DNA from: Microbacterium sp. ACRRU
GTDB taxonomy: Bacteria > Actinomycetota > Actinomycetes > Actinomycetales > Microbacteriaceae
NCBI RefSeq assembly: GCF_022346945.1
Contig: NZ_JAKRNI010000002.1
Span: 1 to 64,000 of the forward strand
Reading direction: 5' to 3'
Length of the DNA stretch: 64,000 nt
Shown here: positions 10,932 to 20,126 of the stretch, piece after piece
Layout: each line of letters opens with the position of its first letter
Numbering within the stretch: the stretch's first letter is position 1
Program-made: the position numbers and the translations under genes
Notes under the pieces: model-generated
What the model saw: the letters and a program-made list of their open reading frames with translations, nothing else
Database searches by the model: none
Told to the model about the DNA's origin: nothing

Positions 10932-11468
10932 ATGTCGCGTATCGGACGTCTTCCCATCGACATCCCCGCCGGTGTCACCGTCACGGTGAACGGCCGGGAG
11001 GTCGCCGTCAAGGGCCCCAAGGGCGAGCTCACGCTCACCGTGGCATCCCCCCTCGAGGTGTCGGTCGAAGAGAACCAGGTTCTCGTCACCCGCCCCGACG
11101 ACGAGCGCGAGTCGCGGTCGCTCCACGGCCTGACCCGCACGCTCATCAACAACAACATCATCGGTGTCACCCAGGGCTACTCCAAGGGCCTCGAGGTCGT
11201 CGGCACGGGTTACCGCGTGGCGCAGAAGGGCAGCTCGGTCGAGTTCGCCCTCGGCTTCTCGCACCCCGTCCTGATCGACCCGCCCGCGGGCATCACCCTC
11301 ACGGTCGAAGGCAACAACAAGCTCACCGTGAGCGGCATCGACAAGCAGGCCGTCGGCGAGGCCGCCGCCAACATCCGCAAGATCCGCAAGCCCGAGCCCT
11401 ACAAGGGCAAGGGTGTGCGGTACGCGGGTGAGGTTGTGCGCCGCAAGGCCGGAAAGAGTGGTAAGTAG
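10932..11468 (+). CDS. rplF: 50S ribosomal protein L6
   Basis: The 178-residue protein begins [19 protein letters not shown] and has the duplicated L6 fold with the conserved NPY-free C-terminal block [28 protein letters not shown]. It lies near the sarcin-ricin loop. Length is normal. rplR begins two bases after its stop. Confidence 0.98.
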   Translation: MSRIGRLPIDIPAGVTVTVNGREVAVKGPKGELTLTVASPLEVSVEENQVLVTRPDDERESRSLHGLTRTLINNNIIGVTQGYSKGLEVVGTGYRVAQKGSSVEFALGFSHPVLIDPPAGITLTVEGNNKLTVSGIDKQAVGEAAANIRKIRKPEPYKGKGVRYAGEVVRRKAGKSGK

Positions 11469-11470
11469 CC

Positions 11471-11830
11471 ATGGCTATCAAGACAAAGTCCGCCGCCCGC
11501 GCGCGTCGCCACGCTCGTCTGCGCAAGAAGGTCGTGGGTACGGAGCTCCGTCCCCGTCTCGTCGTGACGCGCTCGGCCCGCCACGTCTTCGTCCAGCTGG
11601 TCGACGACAGCAAGGGCCACACCGTGGCCTCGGCCTCGACCCTCGAGGTCGACCTGCGCTCGTTCGACGGTGACAAGACCGCCAAGGCCCGCAAGGTCGG
11701 CGAGCTCGTCGCCGAGCGTGCCAAGGCCGCCGGCTTCTCGGACGTCGTGTTCGACCGCGGCGGTAACCGTTACGCCGGTCGTGTCGCCGCGATCGCCGAA
11801 GGCGCCCGCGAAGGAGGGCTGAACCTGTGA
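11471..11830 (+). CDS. rplR: 50S ribosomal protein L18
   Basis: The 119-residue protein has [37 protein letters not shown] and the C-terminal [26 protein letters not shown] typical of L18, which binds 5S rRNA with L5 and L25. Its stop overlaps the GTG of rpsE (GTGA). Confidence 0.98.
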   Translation: MAIKTKSAARARRHARLRKKVVGTELRPRLVVTRSARHVFVQLVDDSKGHTVASASTLEVDLRSFDGDKTAKARKVGELVAERAKAAGFSDVVFDRGGNRYAGRVAAIAEGAREGGLNL

Positions 11831-12507
11831 GTGACAACAAGGAGACCGAAGTGACCGAGCAGACTGCACCGACCGAGGGTGCGGCTGGGTCCCAGGCGCC
11901 CGCCGAGCGTGAGCGCGAGCCGCGTCGCGGTGGTCGCGAGCGCAACGCCAACCAGCGCGACCGTGGTTCGCGCGACCGCAACGAGAGCCAGTTCCTCGAG
12001 CGCGTCGTGACGATCAACCGCGTCTCGAAGGTGGTCAAGGGTGGTCGTCGCTTCAGCTTCACGGCGCTCGTCGTCGTGGGTGACGGCAACGGTGTCGTGG
12101 GCGTCGGTTACGGCAAGGCCCGCGAGGTTCCCCTCGCCATCTCGAAGGGTGTCGAGGAAGCCAAGCGCAACTTCTTCCGCGTCCCCCGTTCCGGCTCGAC
12201 CATCCCCCACCCCGTCCAGGGTGAGGCTGCCGCCGGTGTGGTGCTCCTGCGCCCCGCCGCCGCCGGTACCGGTGTTATCGCCGGTGGTCCCGTCCGCGCC
12301 GTCCTCGAGTGCGCCGGCATCCACGACGTCCTCTCGAAGTCGCTCGGTTCGTCGAACACGATCAACATCGTGCACGCGACCGTCGAGGCTCTGAAGTCGC
12401 TCGAGGAGCCCCGTGCCGTGGCCGCCCGCCGCGGTCTGGAGTTCGACCAGGTCGCCCCGGCCCGCCTCGTGCGCGCCGAGGCCGCCGCTCAGAAGGTAGG
12501 TGCCTGA
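11827..12507 (+). CDS. rpsE: 30S ribosomal protein S5, N-terminally extended
   Basis: The S5 core spans about residues 55-215 ([54 protein letters not shown]). It helps maintain decoding accuracy. The GTG at 11827 overlaps the rplR stop and gives a 226-residue protein whose first ~50 residues are an acidic then Arg-rich extension. A second GTG at 11851 is possible. rpmD starts inside its stop codon. Confidence 0.96.
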   Translation: MSDNKETEVTEQTAPTEGAAGSQAPAEREREPRRGGRERNANQRDRGSRDRNESQFLERVVTINRVSKVVKGGRRFSFTALVVVGDGNGVVGVGYGKAREVPLAISKGVEEAKRNFFRVPRSGSTIPHPVQGEAAAGVVLLRPAAAGTGVIAGGPVRAVLECAGIHDVLSKSLGSSNTINIVHATVEALKSLEEPRAVAARRGLEFDQVAPARLVRAEAAAQKVGA

Positions 12508-12692
12508 TGGCCGAGCGTCTGAAGGTCACGCAGATCAAGTCCAAGGTGAGCGAGAAGCAGAACCAGCGTGACACGCTGCGCTCGCTCGGTCTCAAGCGGA
12601 TCGGCGACTCCGTCGTCCGTCCCGACGACGCGCAGACGCGCGGTTACGTCAAGACCGTCGCCCACCTCGTCAAGGTTGAGGAGATCGACTAA
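12507..12692 (+). CDS. rpmD: 50S ribosomal protein L30
   Basis: The 61-residue protein [20 protein letters not shown] with [18 protein letters not shown] has exact L30 length and fold signatures. It begins within the rpsE stop and its own stop overlaps the rplO ATG (TAATG). Confidence 0.97.
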   Translation: MAERLKVTQIKSKVSEKQNQRDTLRSLGLKRIGDSVVRPDDAQTRGYVKTVAHLVKVEEID

Positions 12693-13228
12693 TGGCTGAC
12701 AAGAAGGACGAGACCGCCACGGTCGACGCCCCGAAGAAGGCTCCGGCCCGCAAGACGGCCGCCAAGAAGGATGCCGCTCCCGCGGCGCGCCCCGGCGTGC
12801 TGAAGGTGCACCACCTGCGTCCGGTCCCCGGCGCTCACACCGCGAAGACCCGCGTGGGTCGCGGTGAGGGCTCCAAGGGTAAGACCGCCGGTCGCGGTAC
12901 CAAGGGAACCAAGGCCCGCTACCAGGTCAAGGTCGGCTTCGAGGGTGGGCAGATGCCGCTGCACATGCGCACCCCGAAGCTCCGCGGCTTCAAGAACCCG
13001 TTCCGGGTCGAGTACCAGGTCGTGAACCTGGACAAGCTCGCCGAGCTCTACCCGCAGGGCGGCGACGTGACCGTCGTCGACCTCGTGGCCAAGGGCGCCG
13101 TGCGCAAGAACGAGAAGGTCAAGGTGCTCGGCACCGGCGACATCTCGGTCGCGCTCAACGTCACGGTCGACAAGGTCTCCGGCTCCGCTGAGCAGAAGAT
13201 CGTCGCCGCCGGCGGCACCGTCAACTGA
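12692..13228 (+). CDS. rplO: 50S ribosomal protein L15, N-terminally extended
   Basis: The L15 core starts near residue 36 ([41 protein letters not shown]) and includes [19 protein letters not shown] Lys/Ala-rich N-terminal extension of about 35 residues brings it to 178, against ~145 usually. The start overlaps the rpmD stop. A strong terminator follows, ending the spc operon ahead of secY. Confidence 0.97.
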   Translation: MADKKDETATVDAPKKAPARKTAAKKDAAPAARPGVLKVHHLRPVPGAHTAKTRVGRGEGSKGKTAGRGTKGTKARYQVKVGFEGGQMPLHMRTPKLRGFKNPFRVEYQVVNLDKLAELYPQGGDVTVVDLVAKGAVRKNEKVKVLGTGDISVALNVTVDKVSGSAEQKIVAAGGTVN

Positions 13229-13240
13229 CATCGCACCCGG

Positions 13241-13276
13241 GAAGGGGCCGACGGCCGTGTGGCCGTCGGCCCCTTC
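13241..13276 (+). terminator. Strong intrinsic terminator between rplO and secY
   Basis: Perfect 16-base arms (GAAGGGGCCGACGGCC and complement) flank a GTGT loop and are followed by CTGCGTT, 13 bases after the rplO stop. It separates secY-adk-map from the ribosomal genes upstream; a TAGTCT box at 13282-13287 could serve as the -10 of a new promoter. Confidence 0.85.
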
Positions 13277-13337
13277 TGCGTTAGTCTGAATCGGTGTGCG
13301 CCTCGTCGCGCGCCGAGATCGTTCTGGAGGACCTCCC

Positions 13338-14660
13338 TTGTTCAGCGCCATCGCGCGGGTTTTTCGCACGCCTGACCTGAGGCGGAAGATCGCCTTCACG
13401 CTGGGCATCATCGCCATTTACCGGCTAGGTGCCCACGTGCCGACGCCCTTCGTCGATTTCCCGAACGTTCAGCGCTGTCTCGCGCAGTCCGGGAGCACCG
13501 AGGGCCTGCTGTCGCTCGTCAACCTGTTCTCGGGTGGCGCGCTCCTCCAGCTGTCGATCTTCGCCCTGGGCGTCATGCCCTACATCACCGCGACGATCAT
13601 CGTGCAGCTGCTGCGCGTGGTCATCCCGCACTTCGAGACGCTGTACAAGGAAGGCCAGGCCGGCCAGGCCAAGCTGACTCAGTACACGCGCTACCTCACG
13701 ATCGCGCTGGCGCTGCTGCAGTCGACCACCCTCGTCACGGTGGCCCGCTCCGGCCAGCTCTTCGGCACCGGCGGTGCCCCCGAGTGCCAGCAGCTGCTCA
13801 CCAACGACATCTGGTGGGCCCAGCTCCTCATGATCATCACCATGACCGCCGGCACGGGCCTGGTCATGTGGTTCGCCGAGCTCGTCACCGAGCGTGGCGT
13901 CGGCAACGGCATGTCGATCCTCATCTTCACCTCCATCGCCGCGACCTTCCCCGGGGCGATGCTCGCGATCCTGAACTCACGCGGCGTGGAGATCTTCCTC
14001 CTCGTTCTCGCCGTCGGCATCCTGGTCGTCGGACTCGTCGTCTTCGTCGAGCAGTCGCAGCGCCGCATCCCCGTGCAGTACGCCAAGCGCATGGTCGGAC
14101 GCCGCACCTACGGCGGCACCAACACCTACATCCCGATCAAGGTGAACATGGCCGGTGTCGTGCCGGTGATCTTCGCGTCGTCGCTGCTGTACATCCCTGC
14201 CCTCATCGCGCAGTTCAACCAGCCGCAGGTGGGTCAGGAGCCGGCGGCGTGGGTGACCTGGATCTCGCAGTACCTCACGCGCGGCGACCACCCGCTGTAC
14301 ATGCTCGTGTACTTCCTGCTGATCGTCGGCTTCACGTACTTCTACGTCGCGATCACCTTCAACCCGGTCGACGTCGCCGACAACATGAAGAAGTACGGCG
14401 GCTTCATCCCGGGCATCCGCGCCGGCCGCCCGACCGCCGAGTACCTCGACTACGTGCTGACGCGGATCACGCTGCCCGGATCCATCTACCTCGGCCTGGT
14501 CGCGCTGCTTCCGCTCGTGGCGCTCGCGACGGTCGGTGCCAACCAGAACTTCCCGTTCGGCGGCGCGTCGATCCTCATCATCGTCGGCGTGGGACTCGAG
14601 ACGGTGAAGCAGATCGACGCGCAACTCCAGCAGCGTCACTACGAGGGGCTTCTGCGATGA
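13338..14660 (+). CDS. secY: Preprotein translocase subunit SecY
   Basis: The 440-residue protein has ten predicted membrane segments and the SecY signatures FRTPDLRRKIAFTLGIIAIYRLG, SGGALLQLSIFALGVMPYITATII, GNGMSILIF and the last-loop motif IPGIRAGRPTAEYLDYVL. It forms the protein-conducting channel in the plasma membrane. I chose the TTG at 13338 because it follows CTGGAGG by seven bases and gives the usual N-terminus. The adk ATG overlaps its stop. Confidence 0.97.
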   Translation: MFSAIARVFRTPDLRRKIAFTLGIIAIYRLGAHVPTPFVDFPNVQRCLAQSGSTEGLLSLVNLFSGGALLQLSIFALGVMPYITATIIVQLLRVVIPHFETLYKEGQAGQAKLTQYTRYLTIALALLQSTTLVTVARSGQLFGTGGAPECQQLLTNDIWWAQLLMIITMTAGTGLVMWFAELVTERGVGNGMSILIFTSIAATFPGAMLAILNSRGVEIFLLVLAVGILVVGLVVFVEQSQRRIPVQYAKRMVGRRTYGGTNTYIPIKVNMAGVVPVIFASSLLYIPALIAQFNQPQVGQEPAAWVTWISQYLTRGDHPLYMLVYFLLIVGFTYFYVAITFNPVDVADNMKKYGGFIPGIRAGRPTAEYLDYVLTRITLPGSIYLGLVALLPLVALATVGANQNFPFGGASILIIVGVGLETVKQIDAQLQQRHYEGLLR

Positions 14661-15247
14661 GCGCGCGTCTTCTGATCGTCGGACCGCAGGGCTCCGGTAA
14701 GGGAACGCAGGGCGTCCGCGTCGGCGAAGCGTGGGGGATCCCCGTGGTGTCGACCGGTGACGTCTTCCGCGCCAACGTGGCCGAGGGCACCGAGCTGGGA
14801 CTGCAGGTCAAGTCGATCATCGACGCCGGCAGCCTCGTGCCCGACGAGCTCACCAGCGCGGTCGTCCGCGACCGCCTCGCCCAGGCGGATGCCGCCGAAG
14901 GATTCCTCCTCGACGGCTACCCCCGCAACGTCGCTCAGGTGATGCACCTCGACGAGTTCCTCGAAGGGCGCGACGAACAGCTCGACGCGGTCATCGCCCT
15001 CGTCGTCCCGCGTGAGGAATCGCTGTCGCGACTCACCGCCCGCGCTGCGGAGCAGGGCCGCGCCGACGACACCGAAGAAGCGATCGCCACGCGCCTGGAG
15101 ATCTACGAGCGCGAGACGGCTCCGATCCTCGACGTGTACCGCACTCGCGGCATCGTCGACGAGATCGACGGCGTCGGCGCGCTCGACGACATCACCGCAC
15201 GCATCTTCGCCGCGCTCGAGGCGCGGGGGCTGCGACCGGCGCACTGA
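14657..15247 (+). CDS. adk: Adenylate kinase
   Basis: The 196-residue protein has the P-loop GPQGSGKGTQG (residues 9-19), the NMP-binding STGDVFRANV and the DGYPRN segment. It interconverts ATP, ADP and AMP in the cytoplasm. The LID region is short with no zinc cysteines, as in the compact actinobacterial form. The ATG overlaps the secY stop (ATGA), the classic secY-adk arrangement. Confidence 0.96.
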   Translation: MSARLLIVGPQGSGKGTQGVRVGEAWGIPVVSTGDVFRANVAEGTELGLQVKSIIDAGSLVPDELTSAVVRDRLAQADAAEGFLLDGYPRNVAQVMHLDEFLEGRDEQLDAVIALVVPREESLSRLTARAAEQGRADDTEEAIATRLEIYERETAPILDVYRTRGIVDEIDGVGALDDITARIFAALEARGLRPAH

Positions 15248-15248
15248 C

Positions 15249-16094
15249 GTGGTGCTGCGCTCCTCGATCTACAAGAAGCCCGCGCACCTGCGCGCGATGG
15301 TCGAACCGGGGCTCATCACGGCCGCGGCCCTGGACGCCGTTCGCGCGCTGATCGCTCCCGGAGTCACGACCCTCGAGCTGGATGCCGCGGCCTCCCGTGT
15401 CATCACCGCGCGCGGCGCGAAGTCGAACTTCCAGATGGTGCGCGGCTACCGCCACACGATCTGCGCGTCCGTGAACGAGCAGGTGGTGCACGGCATCCCG
15501 AACGACCGTCCGCTCGTGGCCGGCGACCTGCTCTCCATCGACGCCGGCGCGGAGTACGCCGGCTGGAACGGGGACTCCGCGTTCACCGTCGTCGTGCCGG
15601 GCGACGCACCCGAAGAGCTCGTCGCCCCGCGCCGGCGACTCTCCGAGGTCACCGAGGGCTCGCTGTGGGCCGGCATCGCGGCCCTGAGCCGCGCGTCGCA
15701 CCTCGGCGAAGTGGGCGCGGCGATCGAGGACTACATCGAGGCCAACGCCCCCGAGGGCGGTTACGGCATCCTGCGCGACTACGTCGGTCACGGGATCGGC
15801 CGCAAGATGCACGAATCTCCGAGCATCTTCAACTATCGGGTGCCGGAGCGCGGCGCCGAGGTGCGGCCGGGACTCGCCGTCGCGATCGAACCGATGGTCG
15901 TCATCGGCGACCAGGAGACCCTCGTCGAGGACGACGGATGGACCGTCTCGACGGTCGACGGCACAGCCGGCTCTCACTGGGAACATAGCGTCGCGGTGCA
16001 CGATGGGGGCATCTGGGTCCTCACCGCTCCCGACGGCGGTGCGGAGAAGCTGGCACCCTTCGGCGTGGTGCCGAAGGAGATCGACGGAAGATGA
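15249..16094 (+). CDS. map: Type I methionine aminopeptidase
   Basis: The 281-residue protein carries the pita-bread fold motifs HTICASVNEQVVHGIP, LSIDAGAEYAGWNGDSAFT (metal-binding Asp residues), YVGHGIGRKMHESP, VAIEPMV and SHWEHSVAV (metal-binding Glu). It removes the initiator methionine. Two adjacent GTG codons (15249, 15252) could start it, one base or so after adk, consistent with coupling. Its stop overlaps the next gene. Confidence 0.95.
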   Translation: MVLRSSIYKKPAHLRAMVEPGLITAAALDAVRALIAPGVTTLELDAAASRVITARGAKSNFQMVRGYRHTICASVNEQVVHGIPNDRPLVAGDLLSIDAGAEYAGWNGDSAFTVVVPGDAPEELVAPRRRLSEVTEGSLWAGIAALSRASHLGEVGAAIEDYIEANAPEGGYGILRDYVGHGIGRKMHESPSIFNYRVPERGAEVRPGLAVAIEPMVVIGDQETLVEDDGWTVSTVDGTAGSHWEHSVAVHDGGIWVLTAPDGGAEKLAPFGVVPKEIDGR

Positions 16095-16792
16095 TGTCTG
16101 CGGTGCGCAAGTCCACGAACTGGTTCGCTCTCGGAGTGACGGCGGCCGCGGTGGTCATCGTCCTGGTCATCGGGGGAGTGGTCTGGTTCGCCAACAGCCA
16201 GGCGAACTCGCCGGGCACCGTTCCCGAATCCTCGGCGGTCGACCCCGACACCGGTGCCATCGCCGTCGGATCGGGTGAGCAGACGGTCGATACGTACGTC
16301 GACTTCATGTGCCCGGTGTGCAACTCGTTCGAGCAGGCCTACGGTCCGACGCTGCAGCAGCTCGCCGACGACGGCACCATCACCCTCAACATCCACCCGA
16401 TCGCCATCCTCGACCGGCAGTCGCAGGGCACCGCGTTCTCGACCCGCGCCGCCAACGCCGCGTATTGCGTCGCCGTCGACGACCCCGCCAACGTGACCGC
16501 GTTCGTCAAGGCGATGTACGCCCAGCAGCCCAGCGAAGGAACCGCGGGTCTGGACGATGCCGCCATCGCCACGATCGCGAAGAATGCCGGGGCCTCGGAT
16601 GCCGTCACATCCTGCATCAGCGACGGCACGTACTCCCGGTTCGTCGCTGCGGTCACCGAGAAGACGCCCCTTCAGGCGGATGTGAGCTCGATCTCCACGC
16701 CGACGATCGCGATCAACGGCACCGTGCTCGCCAATCGCACGGACCTCACCGGCGACCCGCAGAAAGACATCGTCGAGCGTCTGAACGGCTGA
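16091..16792 (+). CDS. Membrane-anchored DsbA-family thioredoxin-fold protein
   Basis: This 233-residue protein has a membrane anchor at residues ~12-34 and an extracytoplasmic thioredoxin-like domain with the CPVC active site at residues 74-77 and a cis-Pro-like STPTIAING near the end. It resembles actinobacterial DsbA/MdbA-like oxidoreductases that form or isomerise disulfides in exported proteins. The ATG overlaps the map stop, so it is co-transcribed with secY-adk-map. It precedes the separate infA promoter. Confidence 0.85.
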   Translation: MMSAVRKSTNWFALGVTAAAVVIVLVIGGVVWFANSQANSPGTVPESSAVDPDTGAIAVGSGEQTVDTYVDFMCPVCNSFEQAYGPTLQQLADDGTITLNIHPIAILDRQSQGTAFSTRAANAAYCVAVDDPANVTAFVKAMYAQQPSEGTAGLDDAAIATIAKNAGASDAVTSCISDGTYSRFVAAVTEKTPLQADVSSISTPTIAINGTVLANRTDLTGDPQKDIVERLNG

Positions 16793-16806
16793 CCGAGAGC
16801 GGCAAG

Positions 16807-16835
16807 TTGCCGCATCGCGCTCTACCACGTATGCT
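16807..16835 (+). promoter_or_regulatory. Promoter of infA
   Basis: TTGCCG (16807-16812) and TATGCT (16830-16835) are spaced by 17 bases. Transcription would start about 85 bases before the infA ATG. Confidence 0.75.
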
Positions 16836-16928
16836 TGATCTTTGGTGCGTTGCGCCTTTATTGGCGTGTCGTTGCACCACCCCCATCCACCGCAGACCGG
16901 CCGGTCTGCAATGAGCGTGAGCGAGTTT

Positions 16929-17150
16929 ATGGCGAAGAAAGACGGTGTCATCGAGATCGAGGGCACGGTGTCCGAGGCACTGCCCAATGCGATGTTCCGT
17001 GTCGAACTGACCAACGGTCACAAGGTGCTCGCCACCATCTCGGGAAAGATGCGACAGAACTACATCCGCATCATCCCCGAGGACCGCGTCGTCGTCGAGC
17101 TGAGCCCCTACGACCTCACGCGCGGTCGCATCGTCTACCGCTACCGCTGA
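16929..17150 (+). CDS. infA: Translation initiation factor IF-1
   Basis: The 73-residue protein [20 protein letters not shown] with [23 protein letters not shown] and [23 protein letters not shown] is canonical IF-1, an OB-fold factor that occupies the ribosomal A site during initiation. I use the ATG at 16929, which gives exact family length; an in-frame ATG at 16911 would add six residues. Confidence 0.98.
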   Translation: MAKKDGVIEIEGTVSEALPNAMFRVELTNGHKVLATISGKMRQNYIRIIPEDRVVVELSPYDLTRGRIVYRYR

Positions 17151-17211
17151 GCCGGCCGAGAAGTAACGAACCGCGCGAGCGGATCGAAGACAGCGAACAG
17201 GAATCACCCCC

Positions 17212-17328
17212 ATGAAGGTCAACCCCTCCGTCAAGCCCATCTGCGACCACTGCAAGGTGATCCGTCGCCACGGGCGCGTCATGGTGATCTGCAAGAGCAA
17301 CCCGCGTCACAAGCAGCGCCAGGGCTGA
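17212..17328 (+). CDS. rpmJ: 50S ribosomal protein L36, zinc-binding form
   Basis: The 38-residue protein [20 protein letters not shown] has the zinc ligands Cys11, Cys14, Cys27 and His33, so it is the zinc-containing L36 type. It lies between infA and rpsM as in many bacteria. It is too short for routine ORF calling but length and motif are exact. Confidence 0.97.
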   Translation: MKVNPSVKPICDHCKVIRRHGRVMVICKSNPRHKQRQG

Positions 17329-17372
17329 GTCCGTACGGGCTCGACGACCGACTTCCAACTGAATACACAACG

Positions 17373-17434
17373 GCAGGATCAGAACCCGCACGGCGGGGGA
17401 CACCTCGGGGCGGAGGCCCGGGCACCGATCCTGC
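17373..17434 (+). promoter_or_regulatory. Inverted repeat in the leader of rpsM
   Basis: GCAGGATC at 17373-17380 and GATCCTGC at 17427-17434 are perfect complements separated by 46 bases within the 139-base gap before rpsM. A folded leader could be a ribosomal-protein target; this is inference. Confidence 0.35.
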
Positions 17435-17467
17435 TCCACACCTCCACGACACTCTGAGGAGAGCCGC

Positions 17468-17842
17468 ATGGCACGTCTAGCCGGCGTCGACATCCCGCGC
17501 GACAAGCGCGTGGTGATCGCACTTACCTACATCTACGGCGTGGGCCGTACCCGCTCCACCGAGATCCTCACCGCGACCGGCATCAGCCCGGACGTCCGCG
17601 TCAAGGACCTCACCGACGACCAGCTGGTCGCGCTCCGCGACCACATCGAGGGCACCTACAAGGTGGAGGGTGACCTCCGTCGCGAGGTGGCCGCCGACAT
17701 CCGCCGCAAGGTCGAGATCGGTTCCTACGAGGGCCTGCGCCACCGCCGCGGCCTCCCGGTGCGCGGTCAGCGCACGAAGACGAACGCGCGTACCCGCAAG
17801 GGACCCAAGCGCACCGTCGCCGGCAAGAAGAAGGCGCGCTAG
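17468..17842 (+). CDS. rpsM: 30S ribosomal protein S13
   Basis: The 124-residue protein begins [30 protein letters not shown] and ends with [38 protein letters not shown], all S13 signatures. It lies in the 30S head and bridges to the 50S. It starts the alpha operon (rpsM-rpsK-rpoA-rplQ); GAGGAGAG precedes the ATG. rpsD is not in this cluster. Confidence 0.98.
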   Translation: MARLAGVDIPRDKRVVIALTYIYGVGRTRSTEILTATGISPDVRVKDLTDDQLVALRDHIEGTYKVEGDLRREVAADIRRKVEIGSYEGLRHRRGLPVRGQRTKTNARTRKGPKRTVAGKKKAR

Positions 17843-17876
17843 GCCTCCGCCGGCGCAGGATCCAGGAGAACCGCAC

Positions 17877-18275
17877 ATGGCACAGGCCAAGTCCGCCGCG
17901 CGCAAGCCGCGCCGCAAGGAGAAGAAGAACATCGCCGTGGGTCAGGCCCACATCAAGTCGACGTTCAACAACACCATCGTTTCGATCACCGACCCGTCCG
18001 GGGCCGTCATCAGCTGGGCCTCGTCCGGCGGAGTCGGCTTCAAGGGCTCGCGCAAGTCGACGCCGTACGCCGCCGGCATGGCCGCGGAGTCCGCTGCCCG
18101 CCAGGCGCAGGAGCACGGCGTCAAGAAGGTCGACGTCTTCGTGAAGGGTCCGGGTTCGGGCCGCGAGACCGCGATCCGCTCGCTGACGGCTGCCGGCCTC
18201 GAGGTCGGCTCGATCCAGGACGTGACGCCGCAGGCGCACAACGGCTGCCGTCCGCCGAAGCGCCGCCGCGTCTGA
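17877..18275 (+). CDS. rpsK: 30S ribosomal protein S11
   Basis: The 132-residue protein has [43 protein letters not shown] and the C-terminal [16 protein letters not shown] of S11, located on the 30S platform. The ATG at 17877 follows CAGGAGAA and rpsM by 34 bases. Confidence 0.98.
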   Translation: MAQAKSAARKPRRKEKKNIAVGQAHIKSTFNNTIVSITDPSGAVISWASSGGVGFKGSRKSTPYAAGMAAESAARQAQEHGVKKVDVFVKGPGSGRETAIRSLTAAGLEVGSIQDVTPQAHNGCRPPKRRRV

Positions 18276-18280
18276 CGCAT

Positions 18281-18315
18281 CGTTCCCGGGGAGTGCTCGT
18301 CGCTCCCCGGGAACG
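18281..18315 (+). terminator. Stem-loop between rpsK and rpoA
   Basis: Perfect 13-base arms (CGTTCCCGGGGAG and complement) enclose a 9-base loop just after rpsK. A second inverted repeat, GGATGCCACG with CGTGGCATCC, follows at about 18343-18373. Together they suggest partial termination ahead of rpoA. Confidence 0.6.
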
Positions 18316-18446
18316 CTCGCGCTTTCGCGCACCCAGGCATTGCGGATGCCACGGCCCCCGGGCGCGTGGCATCCGGCGAGTACAACTCAACACCTCACCC
18401 CATTACACGTGTCATATAGCGGGCACGTGATCGAAAGGAACACATA

Positions 18447-19436
18447 GTGCTCATCGCACAGCGTCCCACTCTGACCGAGGAGAAGATCGGGGAGTTCCGC
18501 AGCCGTTTCGTCATCGAGCCGCTCGAGCCCGGCTTCGGTTACACGATCGGCAACGCGCTGCGTCGCAGCCTCCTCTCGTCGATCCCCGGCGCGGCCGTCA
18601 CGAGCATCCGCATCGATGGCGTCCTGCACGAGTTCAGCACCATCCCGGGCGTGAAGGAAGACGTCACCGAGATCATCCTGAACATCAAGCAGCTCGTGGT
18701 CTCGAGCGAGCGCGACGAGCCCATCACCGCGTACCTGCGCAAGACGGGTGCCGGCGAGGTCACGGCGGCCGACATCTCCGCTCCCGCGGGCGTCGAGGTG
18801 CACAACCCCGAGCTGGTCATCGCCACGCTCAACGACACCGCGAAGTTCGAGCTCGAGCTCACCATCGAGCGTGGCCGTGGCTACGTGTCGGCGACCCAGA
18901 ACCGCAACGAGTACGCCGAGGCGGGCCAGATCCCGATCGACTCGATCTACTCGCCCGTGCTCAAGGTCAGCTACCGCGTCGACGCGACCCGCGCCGGTGA
19001 GCGCACCGACTTCGACAAGCTCGTCCTGGACGTCGAGTCGAAGCCGTCGATCGCTCCCCGCGACGCCGTGGCCTCGGCCGGCCGCACGCTCACCGAGCTG
19101 TTCGGTCTCGCCCGCGAGCTGAACGTCGAGGCCGAGGGTATCGAGATCGGCCCCGCCCCGGTCGAGACCGTCCTCTCGAACGAGCTGTCGATGCCGATCG
19201 AAGACCTCGACCTCTCGGTCCGCTCGTACAACTGCCTCAAGCGCGAGGGCATCAACACCGTCTCCGAGCTGGTCGCCCTCTCCGAGACGCAGCTGATGAA
19301 CATCCGCAACTTCGGTCAGAAGTCGGTCGACGAGGTGCGCGACAAGCTCACCTCCCTCGGCCTGTCGCTCAAGGACTCGGTGCCCGGCTTCGACGGCGCT
19401 CAGTTCTTCGGCGGCTACGACGACGAGACCGTCTGA
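18447..19436 (+). CDS. rpoA: DNA-directed RNA polymerase alpha subunit
   Basis: The 329-residue protein has the assembly domain ([45 protein letters not shown]) and the C-terminal DNA-binding domain ([39 protein letters not shown]). It starts at GTG behind GAAAGGAA. A CATATA-like -10 at about 18413 in the gap may give it its own promoter beyond the stem-loops. Length is normal. Confidence 0.98.
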   Translation: MLIAQRPTLTEEKIGEFRSRFVIEPLEPGFGYTIGNALRRSLLSSIPGAAVTSIRIDGVLHEFSTIPGVKEDVTEIILNIKQLVVSSERDEPITAYLRKTGAGEVTAADISAPAGVEVHNPELVIATLNDTAKFELELTIERGRGYVSATQNRNEYAEAGQIPIDSIYSPVLKVSYRVDATRAGERTDFDKLVLDVESKPSIAPRDAVASAGRTLTELFGLARELNVEAEGIEIGPAPVETVLSNELSMPIEDLDLSVRSYNCLKREGINTVSELVALSETQLMNIRNFGQKSVDEVRDKLTSLGLSLKDSVPGFDGAQFFGGYDDETV

Positions 19437-19478
19437 CCCGTCGGACCCGACCGAACCTTCCCACTGGAGTAACACGAC

Positions 19479-20042
19479 ATGCCCAAGCCCACGAAGGGTC
19501 CCCGCCTCGGCGGCGGCCCGGCCCACGAGCGCCTGCTTCTCGCGAACCTCGCCGCGGCCCTGTACACCCACAAGTCGATCAAGACGACCGAGACGAAGGC
19601 CAAGCGCCTCCGTCCGCTCGCTGAGCGCCTCATCACGTTCGCGAAGCGGGGTGACCTCCACGCCCGCCGCCGCGTCCTCTCGGTGATCGGTGACAAGGAG
19701 GTCGTGCACACCCTCTTCACGGAGATCGCTCCGCTGGTCGCGGACCGCGACGGTGGCTACACCCGCATCACCAAGGTCGGAAACCGCAAGGGTGACAACG
19801 CCCCCATGGCCGTGATCGAGCTCGTCCTCGAGCCCGTCAGCAAGAAGCCGTCCGCCTCGAAGGCTGCCGCCGCACCCGCTGCCGCGGCTCCCGCCGAGGA
19901 CGAGGCTCCCGCCGAAGAGACCGCCGCTGAGGAGACCCCGGCCACCGACGAGACCGCCGACGCCGGCGCCGAGTCGCCCGAGGAGGGCGCGGCCGCTGAG
20001 GCTGCCGCCGCCGACGCGGTCGAGGACGACGCGAAGGCGTAA
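19479..20042 (+). CDS. rplQ: 50S ribosomal protein L17 with long acidic tail
   Basis: Residues 1-~120 are canonical L17 ([38 protein letters not shown]). The remaining ~65 residues are an Ala/Glu-rich low-complexity tail, giving 187 residues against ~120 in many bacteria. Long acidic L17 tails occur in actinobacteria. It ends the alpha operon and is followed by a strong terminator. Confidence 0.97.
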   Translation: MPKPTKGPRLGGGPAHERLLLANLAAALYTHKSIKTTETKAKRLRPLAERLITFAKRGDLHARRRVLSVIGDKEVVHTLFTEIAPLVADRDGGYTRITKVGNRKGDNAPMAVIELVLEPVSKKPSASKAAAAPAAAAPAEDEAPAEETAAEETPATDETADAGAESPEEGAAAEAAAADAVEDDAKA

Positions 20043-20059
20043 CTCCTCTCCCTCTCGCA

Positions 20060-20093
20060 CCGAGGCCCTCTCCCAGCCGGGAGGGGGCCTCGG
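20060..20093 (+). terminator. Terminator of the alpha operon
   Basis: The arms CCGAGGCCCTCTCCC and GGGAGGGGGCCTCGG pair across an AGCC loop, 18 bases after the rplQ stop. Confidence 0.85.
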
Positions 20094-20114
20094 TCGTTGC
20101 GGCGCCCGGGCGAT

Positions 20115-20120
20115 TAGGCT
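20115..20120 (+). promoter_or_regulatory. -10 box of a leaderless promoter for truA
   Basis: TAGGCT is followed by six bases and the truA GTG, with no Shine-Dalgarno. Confidence 0.65.
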
Positions 20121-20126
20121 GAGTGG

